From NCBI GenBank assembly GCA_017427685.1, contig JAFRSH010000037.1:1-43513 (forward strand): DNA of 43,513 nucleotides, in the 5' to 3' direction. The stretch is from Lachnospiraceae bacterium. Lineage in GTDB: Bacteria > Bacillota > Clostridia > Lachnospirales > Lachnospiraceae. Positions 34,801 through 43,480 of this stretch are shown here, in pieces. The notes beneath the pieces were generated by a model. That model worked only from the letters and a program-made list of their open reading frames with translations, had not been told where the DNA came from and ran no database searches. Position numbers and translations under genes: made by a program. Positions within the stretch are counted from its first letter, which is position 1; each line of letters starts with the position of its first letter.

Positions 34801-35890
34801 CCGTACAGTCCTTACATGTAAATCGCATCTCGGAATCTGTGCTAAGTGCTACGGTGCAAACATGGCTTCCGGCGAGCCCGTTCAGGTCGGCGAGGCAGTC
34901 GGTATCATCGCTGCTCAGTCAATCGGTGAGCCCGGTACACAGCTTACGATGCGTACGTTCCATACGGGTGGTGTTGCCGGTGACGATATCACTCAGGGTC
35001 TTCCCCGTGTCGAGGAGCTTTTCGAGGCACGTAAGCCCAAGGGACTCGCGATCATCGCAGAGTTCGGCGGAACGGTTCAGATCAAAGACACCAAGAAGAA
35101 ACGTGAGATCACGATCGTTTCCAACGATGAGGAGAACCCCGACTCCAAGACCTACCTTATCCCTTACGGATCAAGGATCAAGGTTATGGATGGACAGATC
35201 ATCGAGGCGGGCGACGAGCTCACCGAGGGTTCGGTTAATCCTCATGACATCCTGAAGATCAAGGGTATCAGAGCCGTACAGGATTACATGATTCAGGAAG
35301 TACAGCGCGTTTACAGACTCCAGGGTGTTGAGATCAACGACAAGCATATCGAAGTTATCGTTCGTCAGATGCTTAAGAAAGTCCGCATCGAGGACAACGG
35401 TGACACCAACCTCCTGCCCGGCAGCATGGTCGATATCTTGGAGTACAACGACATCAATGAGAAGATGAAGGCAGAGGGCAAGGAGCCCGCAGACGGCAAG
35501 CAGGTTATGCTCGGTATCACCAAGGCAGCACTTGCTACCAATTCCTTCCTCTCCGCAGCATCCTTCCAGGAGACCACCAAGGTCCTCACGGAAGCAGCCA
35601 GCCGCGGTAAGGTCGATCCCCTCATCGGTCTCAAGGAGAACGTCATCATCGGTAAGCTTATTCCTGCCGGTACCGGCATGAAGATCTACCGCAATGTCAG
35701 CCTCAGCACAGACACACTTGAGGATGATGTTTACGATGATTACTACGAGGACGAGTACTCCGAGGGTGAAGTATACTACGAAGACGACCAGGGCGAGTAC
35801 TACGAGGACGACTCGAGTGATTTCCAGGATGACGGAGAGTACTTTGAGGATTCCGAGTCAGAGGACGTTGGACCCGAAGATGCAGAATAA
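31889..35890 (+). CDS. rpoC: DNA-directed RNA polymerase subunit beta'
   Basis: The 1333-residue protein has the N-terminal zinc ribbon (CHCGKYK and later CDRCG), the magnesium-binding active site [12 protein letters not shown], the second zinc site (CCAGEE with [11 protein letters not shown]) and the trigger-loop region [32 protein letters not shown] precedes the ATG. The C-terminal 55-60 residues (from about 1277) form an acidic, Tyr-rich tail with repeats such as [16 protein letters not shown], matching the tail of RpoB in style. A 12-bp terminator follows. Confidence 0.98.
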   Translation: MDNSYIRSENYPKEINYDAIRIRLASPEKIREWSRAEVKKPETINYRTLKPEKDGLFCEKIFGPSKDWECHCGKYKKIRFKGIVCDRCGVEVTKSSVRRERMGHITLAAPVSHIWYFKGIPSRMGLMLDLSPRVLEKILYFAAYIVLDPGTTKLTYKQILTEKEYLDESEKYPAGSFRVGMGAEAVKELLQAIDLEAESATLKEELKNSTGQKRARIIKRLEVVEAFRESGNRPEWMILENIPVLPPDLRPMVQLDGGRFATSDMNDLYRRIINRNNRLRRLLELGAPDIIVRNEKRMLQEAVDALIDNGRRGRSVTGPGNRPLKSLSDMLKGKQGRFRQNLLGKRVDYSGRSVIVVGPELKIYQCGLPKEMAIELFKPFVMKELVERQIANNIRQAKKMVERLDREVWDVLEDVIHEHPVMLNRAPTLHRLGIQAFEPILVEGKAIKLHPLVCTAFNADFDGDQMAVHLPLSVEAQAEARFLMLSPNNLLKPSDGGPVAVPSQDMVLGIYYLTIHKYADYLTDPAHASEKDSFVAEFESPEEAVAAYQDYQTKKTKAVLKAKDEAAAQKAVAAIKTQALEFDSIVKVCVDPERDRRIVCRMVDLLGRKFYSMDNALLAYENGEITLHQYIYVKREGVFKDADGTERKISKFLFTTLGRFIFNEAIPQDLGIVDRNDPEHFLDLEVDYLVKKKELKGILEKCINTHGATMTAETLDAIKSLGYKYSTRAAMTVSISDMTVPPEKKKIIADAEATVDVISKKFRRGLLTDEERYKTVIDTWKVADDQITKKLMAGLDKFNNIYMMADSGARGSDKQIKQLAGMRGLMADTSGKTIELPIKANFREGLDVLEYFISAHGARKGLSDTALRTADSGYLTRRLVDVSQELIIREDDCCAGEEEIVGMSVKAFADGKEVIESLQERITGRFACDDIFDDNGEIIVKKNHMITPKRAAAICATKAVKDKGASASIKIRTVLTCKSHLGICAKCYGANMASGEPVQVGEAVGIIAAQSIGEPGTQLTMRTFHTGGVAGDDITQGLPRVEELFEARKPKGLAIIAEFGGTVQIKDTKKKREITIVSNDEENPDSKTYLIPYGSRIKVMDGQIIEAGDELTEGSVNPHDILKIKGIRAVQDYMIQEVQRVYRLQGVEINDKHIEVIVRQMLKKVRIEDNGDTNLLPGSMVDILEYNDINEKMKAEGKEPADGKQVMLGITKAALATNSFLSAASFQETTKVLTEAASRGKVDPLIGLKENVIIGKLIPAGTGMKIYRNVSLSTDTLEDDVYDDYYEDEYSEGEVYYEDDQGEYYEDDSSDFQDDGEYFEDSESEDVGPEDAE

Positions 35891-35922
35891 TACCTTTCTC
35901 GTAAGAGGTTAAGATGTTTTAA

Positions 35923-35960
35923 GAGGCTCAGTGAAGAGATTCGCTGAGCCTCGTTTCATT
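35923..35960 (+). terminator. Terminator after rpoC
   Basis: GAGGCTCAGTGA (35923-35934) pairs with TCGCTGAGCCTC (35941-35952), followed by a weak T-stretch (GTTTCATT). Confidence 0.75.
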
Positions 35961-36028
35961 ATGTCAGTTTAGGTCTGCCCGGCCATGACCGAATACACAC
36001 GAAAAACAACCGAATAGGCATAGCCTTA

Positions 36029-36057
36029 TTGAAACGATAGTATTATGTCGATATAAT
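36029..36057 (+). promoter_or_regulatory. Promoter of the 1037-residue secreted protein
   Basis: TTGAAA (36029-36034), 17-bp spacer, TATAAT (36052-36057). The leader is about 105 nt. Confidence 0.85.
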
Positions 36058-36168
36058 ACAGTAAAAGTTACAAAGAGCGCAGATATACACAAAACGAGAA
36101 GCGTAACGACATACATTTGCTTATATCGAACATAGACTATAAAAACGTTTTTAAGAGGAGGCACGCCT

Positions 36169-39100
36169 ATGAGGAAGACTATTATATCCGGCATCGTTGC
36201 CGTGTTGGCAATTTTGTTCATTCTTGGGGCAGATCGCGCCGAAGCGGGAGTCGATCTTGCAAACGTAAGCTTTGAGATCTCGGGAGGAAATATAAACGGA
36301 ACCCCGGATACAGCGCTCGAAGCTCAGACTCTTCATGTGCGTATGAACGGATGCGCTCTTGTACAGCCGCTTCCCAAGGGTACAGACCTTACGTACTGCC
36401 TCAGATGCTGCAACGGCAAGCTTCCTTCCGGTATCAAGGTTACCGTGGCAGGTGACCGTGACGTGGGACAGGCCGGATTTGACGTGGTTTTCTCGGGTAC
36501 TCCGAAAGCAGCCATCTGGGATGAGTTTTACTTTGAGATGCCTGCCTTCTATCTTGTGGAGAATGGCGACACCGTGACTTTCTGCGGCAAAGTTCCGACA
36601 GAGACGGGCAAATTTAATATCGTCAGAGAAACGTCGTTGCGCGGCTCTTCCACATGGTTTGCAACAAGAAATGTAGTGATCGACGGACAAAAAGATGTTA
36701 ATCTGAGTTCTTCTACCGTAAAAGAGGTCACTGTCAATATCAATGGAGTTTTCCTGTGTGATATAAATGCGGGAACCGCTATTTCAAGCTGGTTCAAAGG
36801 AGAAAAGACTTATTTTGATCCGCATACTTATGTAAACCATTCGACATTTCTCCCGGAAGGTGTGACTGCCATAGTTAAGAATAAAGTAAACAAAGGCAGC
36901 AACTCGATAACGATTCAGTTTACAGGAACTCCGACCGAGTGCTCTCAGGAATGGATCGGCTTTACACTTCCCTCAAACTATGCGTTGGTAGCGCAGCCCG
37001 CTAAGAAATGCGAGATCATGGGTGAGAGTGTTGCTACACAGCTTGACCAGACTGTTAAATTCGGGATCTCTGACCCGAGTGGAGAAACTATTTATCTGAA
37101 GCGCGGAGTTCTCCTGGATTTTGAGAATATACACGTAACGGCACTGAATCATTTTGAAGGTATCACGATAAAGGCTCAGCTTTTCGGTGCAGATTCGAAC
37201 GGTCAGCCCATCAAGCTTGTCGGAGATATGCAGGGACATTATCTGAAAGAAATAACCATAGAGACCCCGAGTACGACCGGTGGAAACAATGCCTATGATT
37301 ATTTCGGTCTCGACAAGAGAGGTATCGGAGGAACTATAACCAGGTGGGTCGCAGGAGAAGATTCGTTTGATATCACGTTTACGGGAACACCTACGCTGGA
37401 TGATTATAATCATTATCCGAGTCCGGTTCAGTTCAGGTTCAATATGTTTGCACAGTATACAACAGCAAATGCGATCCTTAATTCCGCGACTGTTCACGAC
37501 TCGAGCTTCTACATCGAAGAGCCGAAGCTTAATATCAAAACAACGGCTGAGGAGATCTCGATGCCGTCCGATAAGCTTCAGTTTGTTTACTCGAGTATTA
37601 CGATAAGGCTGCAGGAAGGCCATTTTGACAAGGAAATCCCTTCCGGGACAAAACTGGATCTTACTTCCTATACCTCTTCAGGAGGGACAACCGTGTATTA
37701 TCAGTCCTATAACGGCTTGTCGATCACAACCACGAGTGCGGTAAAGAAGAATGATACCTGGATGTATGCCAGAGTGGAGGGAAAACCAAACAGTGTGTTT
37801 GAAGGAAATATTCCGGTCATCTTCCCCTACGACTGGGTAAGTACCTACAGCAGCCAGGTCAGACTCGGGCATGTGTACGGCGAGACCGATGTACACGTTA
37901 CGGTCTGGAAAAAACCGAACACTGAGCTCACAGGAGACTCGGGTGAATCGGGAGGTTCAGGCTCAGAAAGCGGCTCCGGGAGCGGATCGGGCAGTAGTTC
38001 GGGAAGTGGTTCCGGAAGCACCACTCCTCAGATGGATCCCGTTGATCCACGCGCTGATATCGAACCCGAAGAAACCGGTGCCGACGACCCGGGACAGCTC
38101 GGTTGCCTGAGATATCCGACCAACATCGCTGTCAGAAATTATGCTAAGCTTGACGGAGAAATAAAGAAAGGAATCTATCTCGACATGAGAGCCGAGAAGC
38201 TCGTTTGTCCGATCTCCTACGCATGCTACAGCCTTGACGGCGGATCGAAGTACAAGAAGGGCAAGCTGACCGACGACCTCGTTGAGAAATTCTTTAACAA
38301 GGGCGGTACGCTCGTGATAGCCACCTCTTACGATGACAAGACCAAGAAACCGAAGGACACCGCAAGGCTTTACACATTTGGTGATGTCGGTAAGAGACCG
38401 GCTGCTCCAAAACTTAAGCCCGAGTACCTGAGTTGTGCCGATGCGTCGGGCAAGACGCCCGGACAGTTCATGCTGGCTGACAAGAGCCTTGAACCTCTGT
38501 CAGACACGGATATACAGCTCCTTGACGTGGCTGTGGCCGATGCCGCAGGCAAGAAGGTCGGGAATCTCGGATGGGGCAAATGGCCCTACACCGGCGGAGT
38601 GTTTATCCCCGAATTCTCAAACAACAAGGTTCAGAAGCAGATATACTTTGTGAAGACAGCAGCCACGGTTGATACTCCGGCCAGCAAACCGGCAAAGGTT
38701 GCGGTAAGCGGCCTATTAAAGCCCACGAACCTCAAGGTCGACTACAACAAAGAAGTCCTGAAGGTCAGAGCCGGGATGAATGTCTTCTTCGGAGCAACGC
38801 TCCTCGACGAAGCTGATGAGCTCTCAGCCAATGCCTCCAAGAGAGAGGACTACATTAACAAGTACATCCTCGATATCGAAAAGGATCAGGCAAAAGACGG
38901 CATAAGCATTGAGAAGTACCTGACAACGAGCAGGGTAACTCTGATAGTATGGCAGAGTGCGACGAAAGCAAGACCCGCAACCGCACCTCAGAAGATAGAG
39001 CTTGCAGCCAGAGCGGTCATCAAAGACAAGTCCCTGACTGTTACAGACGGAAAGCTCAAGCTTCCTAAAGAGTATCAGGCCTACGACGATGACAAGGAAA

Positions 39101-39282
39101 AGTGGGGTGGGCTTCCCAAGGTCACGGAGGACACAACTGTTCTGATCAGGCTCAAGGCTACGGCCAAGGGCGGCAAGGAAAACGACTCAACCTACGCAGC
39201 CAGTGAAGGCGAGTACCTCACCATAACTATGAAAGCCGAGGAATTGGGAGCAAAAGTTATAGAGAGTGCAACTATAGGGTAA
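36169..39282 (+). CDS. Secreted repeat protein, 1037 aa, function unknown
   Basis: A signal peptide (about 1-26, ending AEAG) is followed by four related modules of about 110-130 residues (about 30-155, 165-285, 290-420, 425-565). Each opens with a V-x-(I/V)-x-NG-type strand and contains a closing phrase of the form (V/I)(V/I/T)F(S/T)GTP (VVFSGTP, IQFTGTP, ITFTGTP; EGKPN in the last). A Ser/Gly linker (about 587-620, GSGSGSGSSSG) leads into a separate C-terminal region (about 640-1037) with several conserved Tyr, Trp and Lys residues and beta-sandwich character. I recognise no named domain and no wall anchor. AGAGGAGGCACGCCT precedes the ATG. It is probably an envelope or matrix protein. Confidence 0.87.
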   Translation: MRKTIISGIVAVLAILFILGADRAEAGVDLANVSFEISGGNINGTPDTALEAQTLHVRMNGCALVQPLPKGTDLTYCLRCCNGKLPSGIKVTVAGDRDVGQAGFDVVFSGTPKAAIWDEFYFEMPAFYLVENGDTVTFCGKVPTETGKFNIVRETSLRGSSTWFATRNVVIDGQKDVNLSSSTVKEVTVNINGVFLCDINAGTAISSWFKGEKTYFDPHTYVNHSTFLPEGVTAIVKNKVNKGSNSITIQFTGTPTECSQEWIGFTLPSNYALVAQPAKKCEIMGESVATQLDQTVKFGISDPSGETIYLKRGVLLDFENIHVTALNHFEGITIKAQLFGADSNGQPIKLVGDMQGHYLKEITIETPSTTGGNNAYDYFGLDKRGIGGTITRWVAGEDSFDITFTGTPTLDDYNHYPSPVQFRFNMFAQYTTANAILNSATVHDSSFYIEEPKLNIKTTAEEISMPSDKLQFVYSSITIRLQEGHFDKEIPSGTKLDLTSYTSSGGTTVYYQSYNGLSITTTSAVKKNDTWMYARVEGKPNSVFEGNIPVIFPYDWVSTYSSQVRLGHVYGETDVHVTVWKKPNTELTGDSGESGGSGSESGSGSGSGSSSGSGSGSTTPQMDPVDPRADIEPEETGADDPGQLGCLRYPTNIAVRNYAKLDGEIKKGIYLDMRAEKLVCPISYACYSLDGGSKYKKGKLTDDLVEKFFNKGGTLVIATSYDDKTKKPKDTARLYTFGDVGKRPAAPKLKPEYLSCADASGKTPGQFMLADKSLEPLSDTDIQLLDVAVADAAGKKVGNLGWGKWPYTGGVFIPEFSNNKVQKQIYFVKTAATVDTPASKPAKVAVSGLLKPTNLKVDYNKEVLKVRAGMNVFFGATLLDEADELSANASKREDYINKYILDIEKDQAKDGISIEKYLTTSRVTLIVWQSATKARPATAPQKIELAARAVIKDKSLTVTDGKLKLPKEYQAYDDDKEKWGGLPKVTEDTTVLIRLKATAKGGKENDSTYAASEGEYLTITMKAEELGAKVIESATIG

Positions 39283-39347
39283 GTTTTCCCTATGATACAA
39301 AACCCCGGCGCACTGATCTCCGGATGATGGAACCTGTAATACACATA

Positions 39348-39385
39348 AAAGAAGAACTGCCGTCACGGGCAGTTCTTCTTAATTT
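39348..39385. terminator. Bidirectional terminator between the secreted protein and proC
   Basis: AAGAAGAACTGCC (about 39349-39361) pairs with GGCAGTTCTTCTT (39368-39380). A/T-rich flanks on both sides let it serve the plus-strand gene and the convergent proC. Confidence 0.78.
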
Positions 39386-39447
39386 ATTACATTAAGCGGA
39401 TGATTTGGATTTGAGATTATATTGACTGACGGTTCAGAGAATCAAGA

Positions 39448-40236
39448 TCACAGCTCCCTGGAACGCTCAGTGGCTGCGATCACCGCATCCATGACTGCAG
39501 AGCGGAATGCTCCGTCTTCGAGCGCCTTGACGCCCATGATGGTAGTTCCGGCGGGAGAGGTGACCATATCCTTGAGCTCGCCGGGATGCTTTCCGGTTTC
39601 CATCATAAGCTTTGCACTGCCGAAGACCGCTCCGACCGCGAACTCATATGCCATCGCACGGGGCATTCCCTCAAGGACGGCGGCATCAGCCATCGCTTCA
39701 ATGAACATGAACACGAAAGCGGGCGAACTGCCGGACACGCCGGTTACTGTGTCCATAAGCGTTTCGGGAACAACTATCGCCTTGCCGAAGCTTTCGACGA
39801 TCTTCAGCGCACCCGCAAGTTCCTTCTTGCTAACCTTGGGGAGGGGCGATACGCCTGTTGTTGCTGCACCGACGAGTGCTGCCGTGTTGGGCATGCAGCG
39901 GATGATCTTCTTGGTTCCCTTGATCACGCGTGAGAGATAATCAAGTGTCTTGCCCGCAACGATCGAAATGATGACCTGATCAGAGGAGAAGCCCGATACT
40001 TCGCCGAGGGCGCTCTCGAGGAACTGGGGCTTCACGGCGAGTACGATCTGTCCGCAAACCTTGACAACGGAATCGTTGTCGGGAGCGATCGTAATCCCGA
40101 ATTCCTTCTTTCTCTTGGCACACATTTCCTCGCTTACATCAAAGCCGACGATGTCGGAGGGTGCGGTTCCGTCCTTTATAAGTCCGCCGATCATGGCGCC
40201 GGCCATGTTTCCGAGTCCGATAAATCCGATTTTCAT
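39448..40236 (-). CDS. proC: Pyrroline-5-carboxylate reductase
   Basis: The 262-residue protein has the N-terminal Rossmann motif GFIGLGNMAGAMIGG and the family signature near the end (SPAGTTIMGVKALEDGAFRS). ProC reduces pyrroline-5-carboxylate to proline with NAD(P)H, the last step of proline synthesis. The central phrase IIRCMPNTAALVGAATTGVSP is also typical. It is monocistronic, with AAAGGAAG upstream of the ATG and an extended -10 promoter at 40277-40285. No other proline gene is adjacent. Confidence 0.97.
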   Translation of the reverse strand: MKIGFIGLGNMAGAMIGGLIKDGTAPSDIVGFDVSEEMCAKRKKEFGITIAPDNDSVVKVCGQIVLAVKPQFLESALGEVSGFSSDQVIISIVAGKTLDYLSRVIKGTKKIIRCMPNTAALVGAATTGVSPLPKVSKKELAGALKIVESFGKAIVVPETLMDTVTGVSGSSPAFVFMFIEAMADAAVLEGMPRAMAYEFAVGAVFGSAKLMMETGKHPGELKDMVTSPAGTTIMGVKALEDGAFRSAVMDAVIAATERSREL

Positions 40237-40276
40237 AAATTCTTTGTCTTCCTTTCCGGGTGAATAACTGAAATAT

Positions 40277-40285
40277 ATTATACCA
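40277..40285 (-). promoter_or_regulatory. Extended -10 promoter of proC
   Basis: Minus strand TGGTATAAT (40285-40277), an extended -10, without a good -35 at 16-18 bp. It lies about 40 bp before the ATG of proC. Confidence 0.65.
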
Positions 40286-40407
40286 TATTGAGTTTACAAT
40301 ATTAGAAATTTTGAAAATATTATGTGCGTATTTTGAGGAATTATAGCAAGAAATGGACTCTCTATATATGGGTGCAGAAAAAATTTACATAGAAGGAGAG
40401 AGGAAAA

Positions 40408-43140
40408 ATGAGCACAGGTACAAAAAAGCACATTGAAGTTTTATGGAAGATCGTCCTTGCGGTTGCGTGCACGATCATGTTTTTCATGATTCTCGGAGTG
40501 GAGGCGAAGGCTGACAGTGTTGAAGTAAACACCTGGGAGAGCCTGAAAAGTGAAATTTCCACAGTACGGCCTGGAGAATCGAAAACGATTACGCTTACCG
40601 CCGATATTACACCGGGAAACCCCACAGCTGAAACTGCTTGTATTATAATCCAATCATATAAATGGATTGTTCTTGATCTGAACGGACACATCATAAACCG
40701 TAATCTGGAGACTGCTGTCGAAAATGGATCAGTTATAAGAATGGAAACTCACTCAACACTGACAATATACGACAGTCATCCGAACTCCGACCACAGCACC
40801 TATCCGGCTTCACTGGGCGCAATTTCCTTTACCGGAGGTGGTATTATTGGTGGAAATACAGCCTCTCTTGGCGGTGGAATAGATTTGATGAACGCGACTT
40901 TGAATATGTACGGTGGAACGATCTCTTCCTGCAGTGCTAATGAAGGAGGGGGGGGAGTGTACGTGAGGAGGGCTTCTGTTTTTACGATGAATAGAGGAAC
41001 GATAGCGTCCTGCGCTACAAATAAGAAAGGAGGTGGAGTGTATGCCGTCGGTGATGGTACATTTACAATGAATGGAGGAACTATTACTTCATGTTCTTCT
41101 GATCTCGGAGGAGGGGTATATAGTAGCTCTCCGTTTATAATGAACGGAGGAACTATCACTTCCTGTAATGCAAATACCGGCGGTGGAGGAGTGTATCAAA
41201 GACAAGAAACATTTACCATGGAAAAAGGAAATATCAGTTCATGTACGGCCCCTAACGGTGGCGGAGTGTATGTTGAAAACACCGAATTTGATATGAACGG
41301 AGGACTCATCACCGGTTGCGAGGCTACCGGAAATGGTGGTGGGATTTACTGCAACGGGGACAGTGCAACCGTTAAACTGTCAGGAGGAACGATCTCTTCA
41401 TGTATTGCACCGAATTATCCTGATATATATGCTAGCAGTCCCGCAAAAGTAACTGTGACTTCGAGAGTGTTGGTAAGAGACGATCTTATCAACACAGGCA
41501 TTGTATTTGACGGAACGGATAAACAGTTGATAGACGGGAACGTGGTGAGCGTGACGGGAAGTGCGCTTTCACTGAAATATGCCGTCACGGAAACAAACAG
41601 CAGACCGGAAAGCAGAGCCTTTACTACAGGTTTCCCGGATAAAAAAGAGGCCGGAACCTATTATGTATGGTATGTGATAAATAACAGTAGTACGAGTGAA
41701 ACGTTTGAAGGCGGTCCGCTTGTTGTAAGCATAGGTCAGGCAACACCCGGGCTTGCTACAACTCCTGCGGGAGTAACGGGGCTGACAGCAAACAATACGT
41801 CGAGGGCTCTTATCACGGGAGGAATTGCGCAGGCTTTCGGATCTTACACGCCCGAAGTCAAATATGCGGTAACAAGGACAAACAGCAGACCCGCAACCGG
41901 ATATTCATCCGATATCCCTTCGGAAACTGCGGCGGGAACATATTATGTCTGGTATATGATCGAAGGAACCCGGAACTGGTCAACTGCAAATACTTTTAAT
42001 CCCATCACTGTTGTGATCGGAGAGCCGGCGACAGAGCCGGATAATACAAATGTAACACCGGACCCCGCACCAGCACCTGTTATCGTGACTCCCGTTAATG
42101 ATCCCGAGCCCGCAGCAGAAAAGGTAAATAAAGTACCCGATCCGAGTATATTTACGCGCAAGAATAAAGACGGTTCCGTTACAACTATAAAAATTATTTG
42201 GAACGAAGACGGAACAACAACCGTTATTACGGAAACAGTGTGGCCCGACGGAAGTGTCTTGAGAAAAGAAGAAACCAGAGATGCCAAGGGCAACGGCACA
42301 TTAAAGATTGAAAAGAAGGATGGAAAGGGTAACCTCTTAAGTTCGACCGAAGGAACTATTAAGGTTAACAAAAAAGGTACAGAAACAATTAAATCTACGA
42401 CTGAGAATGCGGACGGTTCGGGCTCTGAAAAGACGCAGAAGACATATAAACGTGATCCCGAAGCGGACAATATCAAAAAGGTCACCATAACCGAAAAGAA
42501 GACAGACGCCGCAGGAAACAAGGAAACGATCAAGACTACAGCTCTTGTGGGTGTTCTCGGAGACGCAACAATTACAGAGAAGAGTGAGTTTACAGTTGCT
42601 GCAGTATCAGAAAATGAGACCGAAGAGAACATTGCGGAAGAAAGAAAATCCGACACGGGCAAGGATAGTTCGGTAGAAGAGAGCATGTCCGATACAGTTG
42701 ATGACGGCAACAAAAAAGCAAGAAAAGTCGTCAACGAGAAACGACAGTATTCCTTGTCGGTAAACGGAAGATTAAAGCTTATGTCTCTTACGACAAATGG
42801 AGAGAAGCTCGCAATCCCCGAAAGTATCGAGCTCGACGGGATGACCAGAGTAGTAAAAGCGGTTGGAAAGAATGCTCTTAAAGGTAATAGGACTTTGAAA
42901 GAAGTCGTACTCGGAGAGAATATCACGACGATCAACACGGGAGCATTTAAGAACTGCAAGAACCTTGAACTCATCGAGCTCACCGGTTCGGTAAAGACGA
43001 TCTACAAGAATGCTTTCAAGGGCATCGCTGAGAACGCCAAGTTCGTGATTGAGGCTTCCGAGGCAGACTTTGAAAGGATTACAGAGCTTCTCAGGGAATC
43101 GGGTGTCGGTGAGACTGTGATATTTGAAAGAATAAAATAA
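40408..43140 (+). CDS. Secreted protein with beta-helix and BspA-like leucine-rich repeats
   Basis: The 910-residue protein has a signal peptide (about 1-36). An N-terminal region (about 36-330) follows with at least eight repeats of a right-handed beta-helix type; phrases such as FTMNGGTITSC and GGGVYV recur every 22-30 residues, with one Cys per turn. Two related modules (about 380-440 and 470-530) share KYAVT(E/R)TNSRP and AGTYYVWY. A Lys/Thr/Glu/Gly-rich extended region (about 560-740) contains short beta repeats such as KKDGKGNLLSSTEGTIKV. The C-terminus (about 790-905) has leucine-rich repeats of the BspA/LRR_5 type (AIPESIEL, LKEVVLGENITTINTGAFKNC). It is probably a surface adhesin. 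GGAGAGAGGAAAA precedes the ATG. Confidence 0.9.
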   Translation: MSTGTKKHIEVLWKIVLAVACTIMFFMILGVEAKADSVEVNTWESLKSEISTVRPGESKTITLTADITPGNPTAETACIIIQSYKWIVLDLNGHIINRNLETAVENGSVIRMETHSTLTIYDSHPNSDHSTYPASLGAISFTGGGIIGGNTASLGGGIDLMNATLNMYGGTISSCSANEGGGGVYVRRASVFTMNRGTIASCATNKKGGGVYAVGDGTFTMNGGTITSCSSDLGGGVYSSSPFIMNGGTITSCNANTGGGGVYQRQETFTMEKGNISSCTAPNGGGVYVENTEFDMNGGLITGCEATGNGGGIYCNGDSATVKLSGGTISSCIAPNYPDIYASSPAKVTVTSRVLVRDDLINTGIVFDGTDKQLIDGNVVSVTGSALSLKYAVTETNSRPESRAFTTGFPDKKEAGTYYVWYVINNSSTSETFEGGPLVVSIGQATPGLATTPAGVTGLTANNTSRALITGGIAQAFGSYTPEVKYAVTRTNSRPATGYSSDIPSETAAGTYYVWYMIEGTRNWSTANTFNPITVVIGEPATEPDNTNVTPDPAPAPVIVTPVNDPEPAAEKVNKVPDPSIFTRKNKDGSVTTIKIIWNEDGTTTVITETVWPDGSVLRKEETRDAKGNGTLKIEKKDGKGNLLSSTEGTIKVNKKGTETIKSTTENADGSGSEKTQKTYKRDPEADNIKKVTITEKKTDAAGNKETIKTTALVGVLGDATITEKSEFTVAAVSENETEENIAEERKSDTGKDSSVEESMSDTVDDGNKKARKVVNEKRQYSLSVNGRLKLMSLTTNGEKLAIPESIELDGMTRVVKAVGKNALKGNRTLKEVVLGENITTINTGAFKNCKNLELIELTGSVKTIYKNAFKGIAENAKFVIEASEADFERITELLRESGVGETVIFERIK

Positions 43141-43142
43141 TG

Positions 43143-43170
43143 GTGCCCCCCGTCACCCCAGGGGGGTCAC
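43143..43170. terminator. GC-rich hairpin after the beta-helix gene
   Basis: CCCCCC (43146-43151) pairs with GGGGGG (43161-43166), extended by GTG and CAC around a bulged T. There is no T-run on the plus strand; on the minus strand ATTATTTTATTC follows, so a terminator in that direction is also possible. Confidence 0.45.
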
Positions 43171-43212
43171 TCAAAAAGAAATGCATTGGAAGGAAATGAT
43201 GGATAGTAATTT

Positions 43213-43344
43213 ATGCCACAATGTGTACACTGCAGCCAAAACATGGGGCTAGAAAAATGTGGAGTATATGGCACCAAACTATTAGAGTACATTTCAAATA
43301 TTGAAGAATGCCCTGAGTGCGATGCGCCAAAAGAAAAGATGTGA
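43213..43344 (+). CDS. Small zinc-ribbon-like ORF
   Basis: A 43-residue reading frame with two CxxC pairs (CVHC at residues 4-7 and CPEC near 33-36) and a further Cys at 16. The start ATG at 43213 has only a weak upstream GGAAATGATGGA. The pattern suggests a zinc ribbon; it could be a small regulator or a decayed end of a larger gene. No match to a named family is claimed. Confidence 0.4.
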   Translation: MPQCVHCSQNMGLEKCGVYGTKLLEYISNIEECPECDAPKEKM

Positions 43345-43411
43345 CGCGATGTAACGGTGTAACGACGTAGTCTATAGAGTAAAGTATTTGTCAGTTGAAT
43401 AAGAAAAAAGA

Positions 43412-43480
43412 ATGAGAGTGAACATCCTCTAAGGTATAATATTTGCGTCAACAAAAAAACAAGGAGGAGAACACTCTCAT
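43412..43480 (+). repeat. Inverted repeat around a promoter at the right edge
   Basis: ATGAGAGTG (43412-43420) and CACTCTCAT (43472-43480) are inverted copies. Between them lies TATAAT (43435-43440), with a weak -35 (ATGAGA, 43412-43417, 17 bp upstream). The right arm covers the AT of the following start codon. It could be an operator, or the terminal inverted repeat of a mobile element that carries the next gene. Confidence 0.5.

Noticed and set aside
41943..42983. A 346-residue minus-strand frame opposite the beta-helix protein
   Set aside because: Ser/Phe/Val-rich low-complexity translation typical of an antisense shadow; the plus strand has a signal peptide and clear repeats.
43213..43344. 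Zinc-ribbon ORF as part of a larger gene cut by frameshift
   Set aside because: No continuation with related sequence was found in the other frames on either side, so it is listed only as a weak small ORF.
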